NCBI RefSeq assembly: GCF_009913435.1
Contig: NZ_CP047895.1
Span: 1,992,501-2,056,500, forward strand
Direction of reading: 5' to 3'
Length of the DNA stretch: 64,000 bases
Origin: Sphingomonas changnyeongensis
GTDB lineage: Bacteria > Pseudomonadota > Alphaproteobacteria > Sphingomonadales > Sphingomonadaceae
The position numbers and the translations under genes are program-made. Numbering within the stretch: position 1 is the first letter of the stretch; every line of letters starts with the position of its first letter. Below, one piece after another: positions 6,745 to 16,136 of this stretch. The notes below the pieces were generated by a model. The model worked only from the letters and a program-made list of their open reading frames with translations, searched no databases and was not told the origin of the DNA.

Positions 6745-9108
6745 ATGATCAGGCAGTGGCGCGTCGCGATGGGCTTGGCTATCAGCCGGGCGATGTGGCG
6801 GAACGAGACAGGCTCCGGCAAGGCCGGCGGGCGCGGGCTGGCCGGTCTTGCCCGGCTGAAGGGGCTGGCCGGGACCGATGGTCCGGGCGGGGGCGAAGGG
6901 CTGACGCGCCGTCGGCTGCTGGTGGCCGGCGGGCTGGGCCTGGGGCTGGCCGTCGGCTGGACGGCATGGCCGCGCGAATATCCGCTCAACATTCCGCTCG
7001 GGCCGGGCGAGCTGCTGTTCAACGCCTATGTCCGCATCGCCGAGGACGGGCGGGTGATCGTGGCCATGCCCCAGGCGGAAACCGGCCAGGGTGCGTGGAC
7101 CGGCCTTGCCCAGATCGTCGCGGATGAACTGGGCGCGGACTGGCGGACGATCGCGGTCGAACCCGCGCCGATCCACCCGCTGTTCGCCAATCAGCGCTTC
7201 ATTGCCGATCTTGCCGCCGAAGTTGGTCGTGCGCCCGCCGGGCTTGCCGATGATTTTGCCCGCCGGGCGGCGATCATGGTGACGGCCGGATCGACCAGCG
7301 TCAGGATGTTCGAGGTGCCGATGCGCCTCGCCGCCGCCGCCGCCCGGGCGCAATTGTGCGCCGCCGCCGCCGCCCGCCTGGGCGTAGAGGCCGATCAGTG
7401 CGACACGCGCGGCGGATTTGTGGTGGCGGGCGACCGGCGGCTGCGTTTCGGCGCGCTTGCCGCCGATGCCGCCGGCTTCGAACCGCCGGCCGAACCGGTG
7501 CTCAGGCTGACCAGCGACAACCGGCTTGCCGGCCGGGCGCTGCCCCGGCTCGACAGCCCGGCCAAGCTCGACGGATCGGCAAACTTCGCCGCCGATGTCC
7601 GGCTGCCGGGGATGGTGTTTGCGGCTCTCCGCCAGCCGCCGCTCGGCGGTGGGCGGTTGATCGGGGTCGATCTTGCCGCAGCCGATGCGGTGCCGGGCGT
7701 GGTCGCGGTGGTGCAGACGCCCGGCTGGGTGGCGGCGGTCGCGACGACAGGCTGGGCCGCGATCCGCGCGGTCGATGCCATGCGCCCGCGTTTCCGCATC
7801 GACGGGCCGCTCGCCGACGACCGCGCCATCGGCGCGGCGCTGGCCGACGCCTTGGCAGAGGGCGGCACCGCGCTGGTGCGGCGCGGCGATCCTGACACGG
7901 CGCTGGCCGCCGGGGTCACGCTCAGCGCCGATTATCAAGTCGCCCCGTCGCTGCGTGCGCCGGTCGAGCCGGTGGCGGCGACCGCGCATTTTTCCGGCGG
8001 GCGGCTGTCGCTGTGGCTGGCGACGACCGCGCCCGAGGCGGCGCGCCAGGCGGTTGCGGCGGCGCTCGATCTCGATCCGCGGGCGGTCATCATCCATCCG
8101 ATGCCAGTCGGCGGCGCGACCGGGCGGGGCATGGAGGCCGATGCCGCGATCCAGGCGGCAAAGCTCAGCGCGCGGCTGAAACGGCCCGTGCAGCTGCAAT
8201 GGGGGCGGGGCGAGGATCTGCTGCACGATCCCTGCCGCCCGGCGGCGCGGGCGCGGCTGGTGGCGCGGGTCGAGGGCGGGCGCATCGCCGGCTGGCGGGC
8301 GGCGGTGGCGGTGCCCGATTATGGCCGGGCGGTGGCCGCGCCGCTGCTCGCCGGGCATGGTGTCGCCGCCGCGCTGGTCGCGGGCGGGCCGGACCGGTTC
8401 GCCATTGCCGGCTCCGATCCGCCCTATCAGATCGGCAATGTCGAGATCCGCCACCATGCCGCCCCGGCGCCTTATCCGATCGGCTATCTGCGCGGCGGCG
8501 CGCATGGCTATGGCTGTTTCTTCACCGAGAGCTTTGTCGATGAACTGGCGCGGGCGGCGGGGATGGACCCGTCGACCTTCCGCATGGCGATGCTCGGACA
8601 GTCGCCGCGCCTCGCGCGCTGCCTCGCCACGGCGGCGACGCTGGCTGGATGGCAGGGCGGGGCAGCGGGCACCGGGCAGGGGCTTGCCTGTCACAGCGCC
8701 TTTGGCAGCCATGTCGCGGTGATCGCCGAGGCGCGGGTCGAAGGACGCCGTGTGCGCATCGACCGGCTGAGCGCGGTCGTCGATGCCGGGCGGATCATCA
8801 ACCCCGACATCGCCCGGCAACAGGTGGAAGGCGCTTTGCTGTTCGGGATGGCCCAGGCGCTCGGTGCCTCTGCATCGTTTTCCGGCGGGCGCATGACCGC
8901 GCAGCGGCTGTCCGATCTGGGGCTGCCGCGGCTTGCCGACACGCCGGAAATCAGCATCGAAATCCTCGACAGCGAGGAGGATCCGGGCGGGATCAGCGAA
9001 CTGGCGGTGCCCCCGTTGCGCCGGCGATTGCAAACGCCCTGTTCGCGGCGACCGGACGCCGCTATCGGACTCTTCCAATCCGAACGGAAGGTGCATGAGG
9101 CCGACTGA
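6745..9108 (+). CDS. Xanthine dehydrogenase-family molybdopterin-binding subunit, C-terminus frameshifted
   Basis: This large subunit resembles the isoquinoline 1-oxidoreductase beta type, which binds molybdopterin cytosine dinucleotide and hydroxylates aldehydes or N-heterocycles. A Tat-like signal (LTRRRLLVAGGLGLGLA) suggests export. The family segments MPQAETGQG, GGATGRGMEADA and VDAGRIINPDIARQQVEGA are present. The last residues read out of frame. One more C in the CCCCC run at 9010-9014 restores PPVAPAIANALFAATGRR and a stop at 9096-9098, which overlaps hemH by 4 bp. As read it is 787 residues. No 2Fe-2S partner gene is adjacent. The start among ATG 6745, 6769 or 6793 is uncertain. Confidence 0.85.
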   Translation: MIRQWRVAMGLAISRAMWRNETGSGKAGGRGLAGLARLKGLAGTDGPGGGEGLTRRRLLVAGGLGLGLAVGWTAWPREYPLNIPLGPGELLFNAYVRIAEDGRVIVAMPQAETGQGAWTGLAQIVADELGADWRTIAVEPAPIHPLFANQRFIADLAAEVGRAPAGLADDFARRAAIMVTAGSTSVRMFEVPMRLAAAAARAQLCAAAAARLGVEADQCDTRGGFVVAGDRRLRFGALAADAAGFEPPAEPVLRLTSDNRLAGRALPRLDSPAKLDGSANFAADVRLPGMVFAALRQPPLGGGRLIGVDLAAADAVPGVVAVVQTPGWVAAVATTGWAAIRAVDAMRPRFRIDGPLADDRAIGAALADALAEGGTALVRRGDPDTALAAGVTLSADYQVAPSLRAPVEPVAATAHFSGGRLSLWLATTAPEAARQAVAAALDLDPRAVIIHPMPVGGATGRGMEADAAIQAAKLSARLKRPVQLQWGRGEDLLHDPCRPAARARLVARVEGGRIAGWRAAVAVPDYGRAVAAPLLAGHGVAAALVAGGPDRFAIAGSDPPYQIGNVEIRHHAAPAPYPIGYLRGGAHGYGCFFTESFVDELARAAGMDPSTFRMAMLGQSPRLARCLATAATLAGWQGGAAGTGQGLACHSAFGSHVAVIAEARVEGRRVRIDRLSAVVDAGRIINPDIARQQVEGALLFGMAQALGASASFSGGRMTAQRLSDLGLPRLADTPEISIEILDSEEDPGGISELAVPPLRRRLQTPCSRRPDAAIGLFQSERKVHEAD

Positions 9109-10099
9109 CCATCCCCCGATCGCGCCCCGCCGCGTGGGCGTGCTGCTGATCAACCTCGGCACACCCGATGCGCCGACGGTGCCGGCGGTGCGCCGCTATC
9201 TGGCGGAGTTCCTGTCCGACCGGCGGGTCGTCGAGATTCCGCCGCTGATCTGGCAGATCATCCTGCGCGGCTTCATCCTCAACACCCGGCCGCAGAAATC
9301 GGCCGAGGCCTATCAGCTGGTGTGGACGCCCGACGGGTCGCCGCTGGCCGCACTGACCAAGCGCCAGGCAGACGGGCTGGCCGGCGCGTTCGGGCCGGAC
9401 GTGATCGTCGACTGGGCGATGCGCTACGGCAATCCGTCGATCGAGGACCGGCTGCGCGCGCTCAAGGATCAGGGCTGCGAACGCATCCTGTTCGCGCCGC
9501 TCTATCCGCAATATTGCGGCGCGACGACGGCGACCGCGAACGACAAGGCGTTTGCCGCACTCGCCCGGCTGCGCTGGCAGCCCGCGATCCGCACGCTGCC
9601 GCCTTATTATGACGATCCGCTCTATATCGCCGCGCTCAAACAGTCGCTGCTCGACGGGCTGGCGCAGCTCGATTTCGAGCCGGAGGCGATCGTCACCAGC
9701 TTTCACGGCATGCCGCTGCGCACGCTGGAGCTGGGCGACCCCTATCACTGCCACTGCCAGAAGACCGCGCGGCTGCTGTCCGAAGCGCTGGGGCGGCCGG
9801 TGCGGGTGTCGTTCCAGTCGCGTTTCGGCCGCGCCAAATGGCTGGAACCGGCGACCGACGAGGTGCTGGAGGCGCTGCCCGAACAGGGCGTGCGCCGGGT
9901 CGCGGTGATCGCGCCCGGATTTTCGGTCGACTGCATCGAGACGCTGGAAGAACTGGCGATCCGCGGCCGCGAGGGTTTCGAGGAAGCGGGCGGCACGCAC
10001 TTCGCCTATCTGCCGTGCCTGAACGACAGCCCGGTCGGCATGGATTTCCTGCGCGCTTTACTTGCGCGTGAACTTGAAGGCTGGGTGAGCGCCGCCTAA
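9095..10099 (+). CDS. hemH: Ferrochelatase
   Basis: This 334-residue enzyme inserts ferrous iron into protoporphyrin IX, the last step of heme synthesis, at the membrane. Conserved features are LLINLGTPDAP at the start, SFHGMPLRT with the catalytic His, and the ending region FSVDCIETLEEL with its glutamate. Two cysteines in HCHCQKTARLL recall the metal-site chemistry of some bacterial enzymes. The ATG at 9095 forms an ATGA overlap with the restored stop of the upstream gene, which supports both the start and the frameshift interpretation. Confidence 0.96.
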   Translation: MRPTDHPPIAPRRVGVLLINLGTPDAPTVPAVRRYLAEFLSDRRVVEIPPLIWQIILRGFILNTRPQKSAEAYQLVWTPDGSPLAALTKRQADGLAGAFGPDVIVDWAMRYGNPSIEDRLRALKDQGCERILFAPLYPQYCGATTATANDKAFAALARLRWQPAIRTLPPYYDDPLYIAALKQSLLDGLAQLDFEPEAIVTSFHGMPLRTLELGDPYHCHCQKTARLLSEALGRPVRVSFQSRFGRAKWLEPATDEVLEALPEQGVRRVAVIAPGFSVDCIETLEELAIRGREGFEEAGGTHFAYLPCLNDSPVGMDFLRALLARELEGWVSAA

Positions 10100-10154
10100 T
10101 CCCTCTGAGAAGCCTTGCATAAATGAAGTCTTCAATGACGGGGAGAGGGATCAA

Positions 10155-10877
10155 ATGGCGCGTGTGGCGATCGTAACCGGGGGAACGCGGGGCATCGGCG
10201 AGGCGATCAGCCTTGCGCTCAGGGATCAGGGCATGACCGTTGCGGCCAATTACGCCGGCAATGACGAAAAGGCGCGTGCCTTCACCGAACGCACCGGTAT
10301 CCGCGCCTATAAATGGGACGTTGGCGACCATCAGGCCTGTCAGGACGGGGTGGCGCAGGTGGCCGCCGATCTCGGCCCGGTTGACGTGCTGGTCAACAAT
10401 GCCGGCATCACCCGCGACGGCACGATCCTGAAGATGACGCTCGACATGTGGGAAGAGGTGATCCGCATCAATCTGGGCGGCTGCTTCAACATGGCGAAGG
10501 CGGTGTTTCCGGGGATGCGCGACCGTAAATGGGGCCGGATCGTCAATATCGGCTCGATCAACGGCCAGGGCGGCCAATATGGCCAGGTGAACTATGCCGC
10601 CGCCAAATCGGGCATTCACGGCTTTACCAAGGCGCTGGCGCAGGAAGGTGCGCGGTTCGGCGTGACCGTCAATGCACTCGCGCCCGGCTATATCGATACC
10701 GACATGGTCGCCGCCGTGCCGGCGGACGTGCTGGAAAAGATCGTCGCCAAGATCCCGGTCGGCCGGCTGGGCCAGGCGCATGAGATTGCGCGCGGCGTCG
10801 CGTTTCTGTGCTCAGAGGATGCGGGCTTCGTCACCGGATCGACGCTGTCGATCAATGGCGGCCAGCACATGTATTGA
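10155..10877 (+). CDS. phbB: Acetoacetyl-CoA reductase
   Basis: This 240-residue short-chain dehydrogenase uses NADPH to reduce acetoacetyl-CoA to (R)-3-hydroxybutyryl-CoA for polyhydroxybutyrate. The nucleotide loop TGGTRGIGEAI is at residues 8-18, NNAG at 81-84, and the catalytic triad is Ser134, Tyr147 and Lys151. The stretch NIGSINGQGGQYGQVNY is specific to the PhaB/PhbB group rather than FabG. A very good ribosome site (ggggagagg) precedes the ATG. Upstream, tgaag-t-cttca at 10124-10134 is a small perfect dyad of unknown role. The polymerase genes are not in the window. Confidence 0.92.
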   Translation: MARVAIVTGGTRGIGEAISLALRDQGMTVAANYAGNDEKARAFTERTGIRAYKWDVGDHQACQDGVAQVAADLGPVDVLVNNAGITRDGTILKMTLDMWEEVIRINLGGCFNMAKAVFPGMRDRKWGRIVNIGSINGQGGQYGQVNYAAAKSGIHGFTKALAQEGARFGVTVNALAPGYIDTDMVAAVPADVLEKIVAKIPVGRLGQAHEIARGVAFLCSEDAGFVTGSTLSINGGQHMY

Positions 10878-10884
10878 CCGCGCG

Positions 10885-11130
10885 ATGACGGCCGGACCGG
10901 TCAAGCGGTCGATCACCATCGCCGGTCATTCGACGTCGATCAGCCTCGAGCCCGTTTTCTGGACGGCGCTCGAGGCCGCAGCCGTGCAGGCATCGCTGCC
11001 TTTGTCGGCGCTCGTTGCCCGCATCGACGCGCAGCGGATCGCCGTCGCCGATCCTCCCAATCTTGCCAGCGCGATCCGCGTCTGGCTTTTTGAACGGGCT
11101 ATGGCCTCTGCGCCCGCCCATTCCAGCTAG
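10885..11130 (+). CDS. Ribbon-helix-helix domain protein
   Basis: This small protein of 81 residues opens with VKRSITIAGHSTSISLEPVF, a strand-helix pattern typical of the alphaproteobacterial ribbon-helix-helix family, and continues LASAIRVWLFERA. Members are presumed DNA-binding regulators acting as dimers. It begins 7 bp after phbB and is probably cotranscribed with it. The start ATG at 10885 is the first in frame after the phbB stop. Its target is unknown, and control of storage metabolism is only a guess from position. Confidence 0.75.
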   Translation: MTAGPVKRSITIAGHSTSISLEPVFWTALEAAAVQASLPLSALVARIDAQRIAVADPPNLASAIRVWLFERAMASAPAHSS

Positions 11131-11140
11131 GAACCCTTCG

Positions 11141-13279
11141 ATGCGCGTTCTGACCCATTTCCTTCTTGCCTCGGTGATGACAGCCCCCATGACGATTTCT
11201 CCCGCCCAGGCCGCTCCGGCGGACGCGACCATCGCCTATCCCCGCACCGAGGCGCAGCCGCTGGTCGAGGAGCAATTCGGCGTCAAGGTCGCCGATCCCT
11301 ATCGCTGGCTGGAAAATGACGTGCGCGAGGATGCGCGCGTGCGCGACTGGGTGACGGCGCAGAACAAGGTCACCGATGCCTATCTGGCGACGCTGCCGGC
11401 GCGCGCGACCTTTGCCAGGCGGCTGACCGAGCTGTTCAACTATGAACGCGTGTCGCCGCCGGTGAAGCGCGGCGGGCGCTATTTCTATGCCCGCAATGAC
11501 GGGCTGCAGAACCAGGCGGTGCTCAATGTCCGCGACCGCGTCGACGGCCCGGCGCGGGTGCTGATCGATCCCAATGGCTGGGCCAAGGACGGGGCGACCG
11601 CGCTTGCCGAATGGCGGCCTTCGGATGATGGCCGGTATCTCGTCTATGCGGTGCAGGATGGCGGCACCGACTGGCGCACCGTGCGCGTGCTCGACGTCGA
11701 GACCGGCAAGGACCTGCCCGACAGCGTCGAATGGGTGAAGTTTTCCAATCTCGACTGGGCGAAGGACGGATCGGGCTTTTTCTATTCGCGCTTCCCGCAG
11801 CCGGCGAGCGGCGGCAAGTTCCAGGCTTTGAACGAGAACCAGCAGGTCTATTTCCACCGGCTGGGCACGCCCCAGTCGGAAGACCGGCTGGTCTATCGCA
11901 CGCCCGACCGGCCGCGCCTCAACCACATTGCCGAGGTGAGCGACGACGGCAAATGGCTGATCATCACCTCGTCGGAAGGGACCGACGACCGCTATGAGAT
12001 CACGCTCGTCGACCTGTCGCGCCCCGATGCCCAGCCGCGCACGCTGATCAAGGGGCTGGAGCATAGCTGGAACTATGTCGGCAATCAGGGCAGCCGGTTC
12101 CTGTGGACGACCAACAAGGGCGCGCCGCGCCTCAAGATCGTCGCGCTCGACATCGCCGAGGCCAATCCCGTCGCCCGCGACATCGTGCCGGAGGACAAGG
12201 CGACGCTGGGCGGCGCATCGGTGATCGGCGGGGTGCTGATCGCGTCCTATCTGGTCGATGCCAAGACCGAGGTGCGGCGTTACCGCCCCGACGGCACGCT
12301 GATCGGCAAGGTGGCGCTGCCCGGCATCGGCACCGCCGCCGGCTTTGGCGGCAAGGCCGATGATCCCGAGACCTTCTTCGCCTTTACCAGCTTTGCGACG
12401 CCGACGACGGTGTTCCGCTATGATGCGCGGTCGGACACGGCGCAGGTGTGGGCGCAGCCGCGCCTGACTTTCAAGCCCGAGGATTTCAAGGTCGAGCAGC
12501 GTTTCTTCGCATCGAAGGACGGCACGCAGGTGCCGATGTTCATCGTCCGCCGCAAGGACGTGACCGGCCCGGCGCCGACGCTCATGTATGGCTATGGCGG
12601 GTTCAACATCAGCAATACCCCGGCCTTTTCGGCCGGGCGGCTGGCCTGGATCGAACAGGGCGGGGCGTTCGCGCTCGTCAACCTGCGCGGCGGGGGCGAA
12701 TATGGCAAGGCGTGGCACGATGCCGGGCGGCTGCTCAACAAGCAGAATGTGTTCGATGATTTCATCGCGGCGGGCGAATATCTGATCCGCGAAGGCGTGA
12801 CCGGCAAGGGCCAGCTGGCGATCCAGGGCGGGTCGAATGGCGGGCTGCTGGTCGGCGCGGTCACCAACCAGCGCCCCGACCTGTTCGCCGCCGCGCTGCC
12901 GGCGGTGGGCGTGATGGACATGCTGCGCTTCGACCGGTTCACCGCCGGGCGCTACTGGGTCGATGATTATGGCTATCCGTCGAAGGAAGCGGATTTCCGC
13001 AACCTGCTGACCTATTCGCCCTATCACAATGTCCGCAGCGGCACCGATTATCCGGCGGTCCTCGTCACCACCGCCGATACTGACGACCGCGTCGTGCCGG
13101 GCCACAGCTTCAAATATGTGTCCGCCCTGCAGGCCGCCGCGATCGGGCCGCGCCCGCATCTGATCCGCATCGAGACGCGGGCCGGGCACGGGGCGGGCAA
13201 GCCGACCGACAAGATCATCGCCGAAACCGCCGACCAATGGGCGTTCATCGCCCGCTGGACCGGCCTGACGGTGCGCTGA
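11141..13279 (+). CDS. Prolyl oligopeptidase (S9A), exported
   Basis: This serine peptidase of 712 residues cleaves short peptides after proline. A signal peptide (about residues 1-24, ending PAQA) places it in the periplasm. A seven-bladed beta-propeller is followed by an alpha/beta-hydrolase domain with Ser565 in GGSNGGLLVGA, the Asp in DTDDRVVPGHS (646-656) and His683 in RAGHGAGKP. The start ATG at 11141 follows the ribbon-helix-helix stop by 10 bp. A longer in-frame reading inside the previous gene was rejected because it would bury the signal peptide. Confidence 0.94.
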   Translation: MRVLTHFLLASVMTAPMTISPAQAAPADATIAYPRTEAQPLVEEQFGVKVADPYRWLENDVREDARVRDWVTAQNKVTDAYLATLPARATFARRLTELFNYERVSPPVKRGGRYFYARNDGLQNQAVLNVRDRVDGPARVLIDPNGWAKDGATALAEWRPSDDGRYLVYAVQDGGTDWRTVRVLDVETGKDLPDSVEWVKFSNLDWAKDGSGFFYSRFPQPASGGKFQALNENQQVYFHRLGTPQSEDRLVYRTPDRPRLNHIAEVSDDGKWLIITSSEGTDDRYEITLVDLSRPDAQPRTLIKGLEHSWNYVGNQGSRFLWTTNKGAPRLKIVALDIAEANPVARDIVPEDKATLGGASVIGGVLIASYLVDAKTEVRRYRPDGTLIGKVALPGIGTAAGFGGKADDPETFFAFTSFATPTTVFRYDARSDTAQVWAQPRLTFKPEDFKVEQRFFASKDGTQVPMFIVRRKDVTGPAPTLMYGYGGFNISNTPAFSAGRLAWIEQGGAFALVNLRGGGEYGKAWHDAGRLLNKQNVFDDFIAAGEYLIREGVTGKGQLAIQGGSNGGLLVGAVTNQRPDLFAAALPAVGVMDMLRFDRFTAGRYWVDDYGYPSKEADFRNLLTYSPYHNVRSGTDYPAVLVTTADTDDRVVPGHSFKYVSALQAAAIGPRPHLIRIETRAGHGAGKPTDKIIAETADQWAFIARWTGLTVR

Positions 13280-13285
13280 GCAGGG

Positions 13286-13322
13286 ACCGGGCCGGGCGGT
13301 TGGTGCCGCCCCGGCCCGGTTC
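13286..13322 (+). terminator. GC-rich hairpin after prolyl oligopeptidase
   Basis: The stem pairs accgggccgggcgg with ccgccccggcccggt, with a one-base bulge and a 6-base loop. It lies 7 bp after the stop codon. No T tract follows (gttcatcg), so termination strength is doubtful. Confidence 0.45.
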
Positions 13323-13389
13323 ATCGCCGGGTCAGCCGCATCCCGCTACCCAGCCCGTCATGGTGGCAGTCAGCCGGGATGAGGGTGCG

Positions 13390-13929
13390 ATGAAGACTTT
13401 GGTGCTGGCGATGGTCGCGGCGGGCGTCGGTCTGGCGGGTCCCGTTTCGGCGCAGGCGGTCGATCCCCGGCTGTCGCGCGAGCTGGGCCGGGCGGTCGGC
13501 GAGGCTGCGGTGCAGGCCGAGCGCGCGGCCGACGAGATGCGCGCCGCCGCCCGCGAAGCGGCGCGCGGTGCGCGGCAGGGTTATGAGGACGCGCGCGGAG
13601 CCGAGGCACGCGGCGCAGGCGGGCCGCCGCCGGTGATGACCGAGGATGACGCAGCCGAGGCCTGCGCCCTTGCCGCCGAGGATGAAGGCTATGCGATCGC
13701 CCGGCTGGCGAGCGTCCGGCAGATCAACCGGGTCTGGCCGGTTGCCGGTGCCGATGGTGCCCGGCCCGGAGGCAGCGGTGCCGGCGGAAGTGGCTGGGGC
13801 GTCGAAGGCGTGATCGAGCTGCGCGACAGCTGGCGCGCGCCGCGCGGGCGCGAAATGAGCTTTCGCTGCACGATTGCGGGCGGCGAGGTGGTCGACGTGA
13901 CCCTGCGCGATTTCGTCGCCCGGCGCTGA
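13390..13929 (+). CDS. Conserved periplasmic protein of unknown function
   Basis: This 179-residue protein has a signal peptide (residues 1-22, ending VSAQA). An alanine- and glutamate-rich helical segment follows (about 30-75). A C-terminal globular part has two cysteines, in [13 protein letters not shown] and [12 protein letters not shown], which could form a disulfide. The C-terminal strands ([28 protein letters not shown]) look like a small beta domain. I do not recognise a named family. The start ATG at 13390 has a weak purine-rich site (gatgaggg). It lies alone between the oligopeptidase and guaA. Confidence 0.7.
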   Translation: MKTLVLAMVAAGVGLAGPVSAQAVDPRLSRELGRAVGEAAVQAERAADEMRAAAREAARGARQGYEDARGAEARGAGGPPPVMTEDDAAEACALAAEDEGYAIARLASVRQINRVWPVAGADGARPGGSGAGGSGWGVEGVIELRDSWRAPRGREMSFRCTIAGGEVVDVTLRDFVARR

Positions 13930-14002
13930 ACGCGGGCAGGCAGTCCACCCCGGCACGGTGTTGGGGGCTTTTCACCCCGGCTTCGTCCCCTATCAGCCGG
14001 CC

Positions 14003-15562
14003 ATGGAAAGCCAGCCCCACGATTCCATCCTCATCGTCGATTTCGGCAGCCAGGTGACGCAGCTGATCGCGCGCCGCGTGCGCGAGGCCGGCGTCTATTG
14101 CGAGATCGCGCCGTTCAACAGCGCCGCCGCCGCCTTTGAGCGGCTGGCGCCCAAGGGCATCATCCTGTCGGGTGGCCCGTCATCGGTGATGTGGAACGAC
14201 AGCCCGCGCGCGCCGCAGCATTTCTTCGAGGCCGGGTTGCCGATCCTCGCCATCTGCTATGGCCAGCAGACGATGGCGCATCAGCTGGGCGGGCAGGTCG
14301 CGCCGTCTGAAAACCGCGAATTCGGCCGCGCGTTCATCGAGGTGGTCGGGCGCAGCGCGCTGTTCGACGGCCTGTGGTCGGAAGGCGAACGCCATCAGGT
14401 GTGGATGAGCCATGGCGACCGGGTCGAGGCGCTGCCCGAAGGGTTCAGCGTCGTCGCCCGCTCCGAAGGCGCGCCCTATGCGATCGCGACTGACGAGGCG
14501 CGGCGCTTCTATTCGATGATGTTCCATCCCGAGGTGGTGCACACGCCCGACGGCCACAAGCTGCTCGCCAACTTCGCGCGCCATATCTGCGGCTGCGCCG
14601 GCGACTGGACGATGGCCGAATATCGCCAGACCAAGATCGCCGAGATCCGCGCCCAGGTCGGGCAGGGGCGGGTGATTTGCGGCCTGTCGGGCGGCGTCGA
14701 TTCGGCGGTGGCGGCGGTGCTGATCCATGAGGCGATCGGCGATCAGCTGACCTGCGTGTTCGTCGACCATGGCCTGATGCGCCAGGGCGAGGCCGATCAG
14801 GTCGTCAGCCTGTTCCGTGGCCATTACAATATTCCGCTCGTCCATGTGAACGCCGAGACCCTGTTCCTGTCGGGTCTGGCCGGGCTCGATGATCCCGAGG
14901 CGAAGCGCAAGTTCATCGGCAAGACCTTCATCGACGTGTTCGAGGACGAGGCCAAGAAGATCGGCGGGGCCGATTTCCTCGCCCAGGGCACGCTCTATCC
15001 GGACGTGATCGAGAGCGTCAGCTTCACCGGCGGCCCGTCGGTCACGATCAAGAGCCACCACAATGTCGGCGGCCTGCCCGAGCGGATGAACATGAAGCTG
15101 GTCGAGCCGCTGCGCGAGCTGTTCAAGGACGAGGTCCGCGCGCTCGGCCGCGAACTGGGGCTGCCCGACGTGTTCGTCGGCCGCCACCCGTTTCCGGGGC
15201 CGGGCCTGGCGATCCGCATTCCCGGCGCGGTCAGCAAGGACAAGTGCGACATTCTGCGCAAGGCGGACGCCATCTATCTGGAAGAAATCCGCAATGCCGG
15301 GCTGTACGATGCGATCTGGCAGGCATTTGCCGTGCTGCTGCCGGTCCGCACCGTCGGCGTGATGGGCGACCACCGCACCTATGAACATGTCTGCGCGCTG
15401 CGCGCCGTGACCTCGGTCGACGGGATGACGGCCGACATCTATCCGTTCGACGCCGCCTTCCTCGCGCGCGTGGCCACCCGCATCGTCAACGAGGTGCAGG
15501 GCATCAACCGCGTCGTCTACGACTTCACGTCGAAGCCGCCCGGCACGATCGAGTGGGAGTGA
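14003..15562 (+). CDS. guaA: GMP synthase (glutamine-hydrolysing)
   Basis: This two-domain enzyme of 519 residues converts XMP to GMP. The N-terminal amidotransferase has its nucleophilic cysteine in [11 protein letters not shown] and its His-Glu in [12 protein letters not shown]. The ATP pyrophosphatase loop is [12 protein letters not shown]. The C-terminal dimerisation domain ends with the invariant KPPGTIEWE. The start at 14003 ([17 protein letters not shown]) fits homologues; a GTG 45 bp upstream is in frame but adds unconserved residues. No clear ribosome site precedes the ATG. Confidence 0.97.
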   Translation: MESQPHDSILIVDFGSQVTQLIARRVREAGVYCEIAPFNSAAAAFERLAPKGIILSGGPSSVMWNDSPRAPQHFFEAGLPILAICYGQQTMAHQLGGQVAPSENREFGRAFIEVVGRSALFDGLWSEGERHQVWMSHGDRVEALPEGFSVVARSEGAPYAIATDEARRFYSMMFHPEVVHTPDGHKLLANFARHICGCAGDWTMAEYRQTKIAEIRAQVGQGRVICGLSGGVDSAVAAVLIHEAIGDQLTCVFVDHGLMRQGEADQVVSLFRGHYNIPLVHVNAETLFLSGLAGLDDPEAKRKFIGKTFIDVFEDEAKKIGGADFLAQGTLYPDVIESVSFTGGPSVTIKSHHNVGGLPERMNMKLVEPLRELFKDEVRALGRELGLPDVFVGRHPFPGPGLAIRIPGAVSKDKCDILRKADAIYLEEIRNAGLYDAIWQAFAVLLPVRTVGVMGDHRTYEHVCALRAVTSVDGMTADIYPFDAAFLARVATRIVNEVQGINRVVYDFTSKPPGTIEWE

Positions 15563-15659
15563 CGGATCGGACCGTGGCGCGTCCTGCCTGCGCCGCGCTG
15601 TTCGAAATGATCCGTCCCTGAGGCGTCCTTCCGTACGGCGGCGCTCGTCTGTGCGATCG

Positions 15660-16025
15660 TCAGTCCCCGGCTGACGTTCCGCCGCTACTTTCCCGTGATT
15701 GCAGATGGCGTTCGACAAAGTCGGCGAGCGCCCTGACCGCGTGCGCCATTTCGATCCCCGGGCTGGTCAGATCATAGTCGACATGCGGCGGGATCGTCTG
15801 ATGCGCCGTCCGCGTCACCAGCCCGTCCTGTTCCAGCACGCGCAGCGTCTGCGCCAGCATCCGTTCGGACACCCCGCCGATCCGCCGCCTCAGGGCACCG
15901 AAGCGCAATGTTCCGTCGAGCAGGGCGATCAGGACCAGCACGCCCCAGCGGCTGGTGACGTGATTGAGCATCAGCCGCGACGGGCATTTCGGGTTCATGA
16001 CATCGGGTGTGCGGTCGTCGGTCAT
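15660..16025 (-). CDS. HxlR-family transcriptional regulator
   Basis: This 121-residue single-domain winged helix starts with the HxlR pattern CPSRLMLNHVTSRWGVLVLIALL. It contains GALRRRIGGVSERMLAQTLRVLEQDGLVTR. HxlR proteins respond to electrophiles or oxidants, often through the conserved N-terminal cysteine (here Cys14 in PKCPSR). It is divergent from the quinone-reductase-like gene, as E. coli ytfH is from ytfG. Control of that neighbour and of itself is likely. Confidence 0.88.
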   Translation of the reverse strand: MTDDRTPDVMNPKCPSRLMLNHVTSRWGVLVLIALLDGTLRFGALRRRIGGVSERMLAQTLRVLEQDGLVTRTAHQTIPPHVDYDLTSPGIEMAHAVRALADFVERHLQSRESSGGTSAGD

Positions 16026-16056
16026 GGTCGGCAGCCCTGTTGGCGGGAGATTTTGA

Positions 16057-16076
16057 TACTTACATTTATGTGCGTA
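16057..16076. promoter_or_regulatory. Candidate HxlR operator
   Basis: The dyad tacttaca-ttta-tgtgcgta lies midway in the 111-bp gap between the HxlR gene and the divergent oxidoreductase. Six of eight positions pair. It resembles the TACT...AGTA boxes known for YodB/HypR-type HxlR proteins. It is AT-rich against a very GC-rich background, which supports a regulatory role. Confidence 0.5.
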
Positions 16077-16136
16077 CTTCCGGAAGGTTAGAGAAGGCCT
16101 ATCTCGCCGTCACCACCCCTTTTTGGAGACGACGAC

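Noticed and set aside
6118..9162. A 1014-codon open frame on the minus strand covering the molybdenum hydroxylase region
   Set aside because: Only its last 173 codons make a recognisable protein (the CAP-domain gene). The rest is Arg/Pro-rich antisense sequence of a GC-rich gene with no ribosome site or conserved motif.
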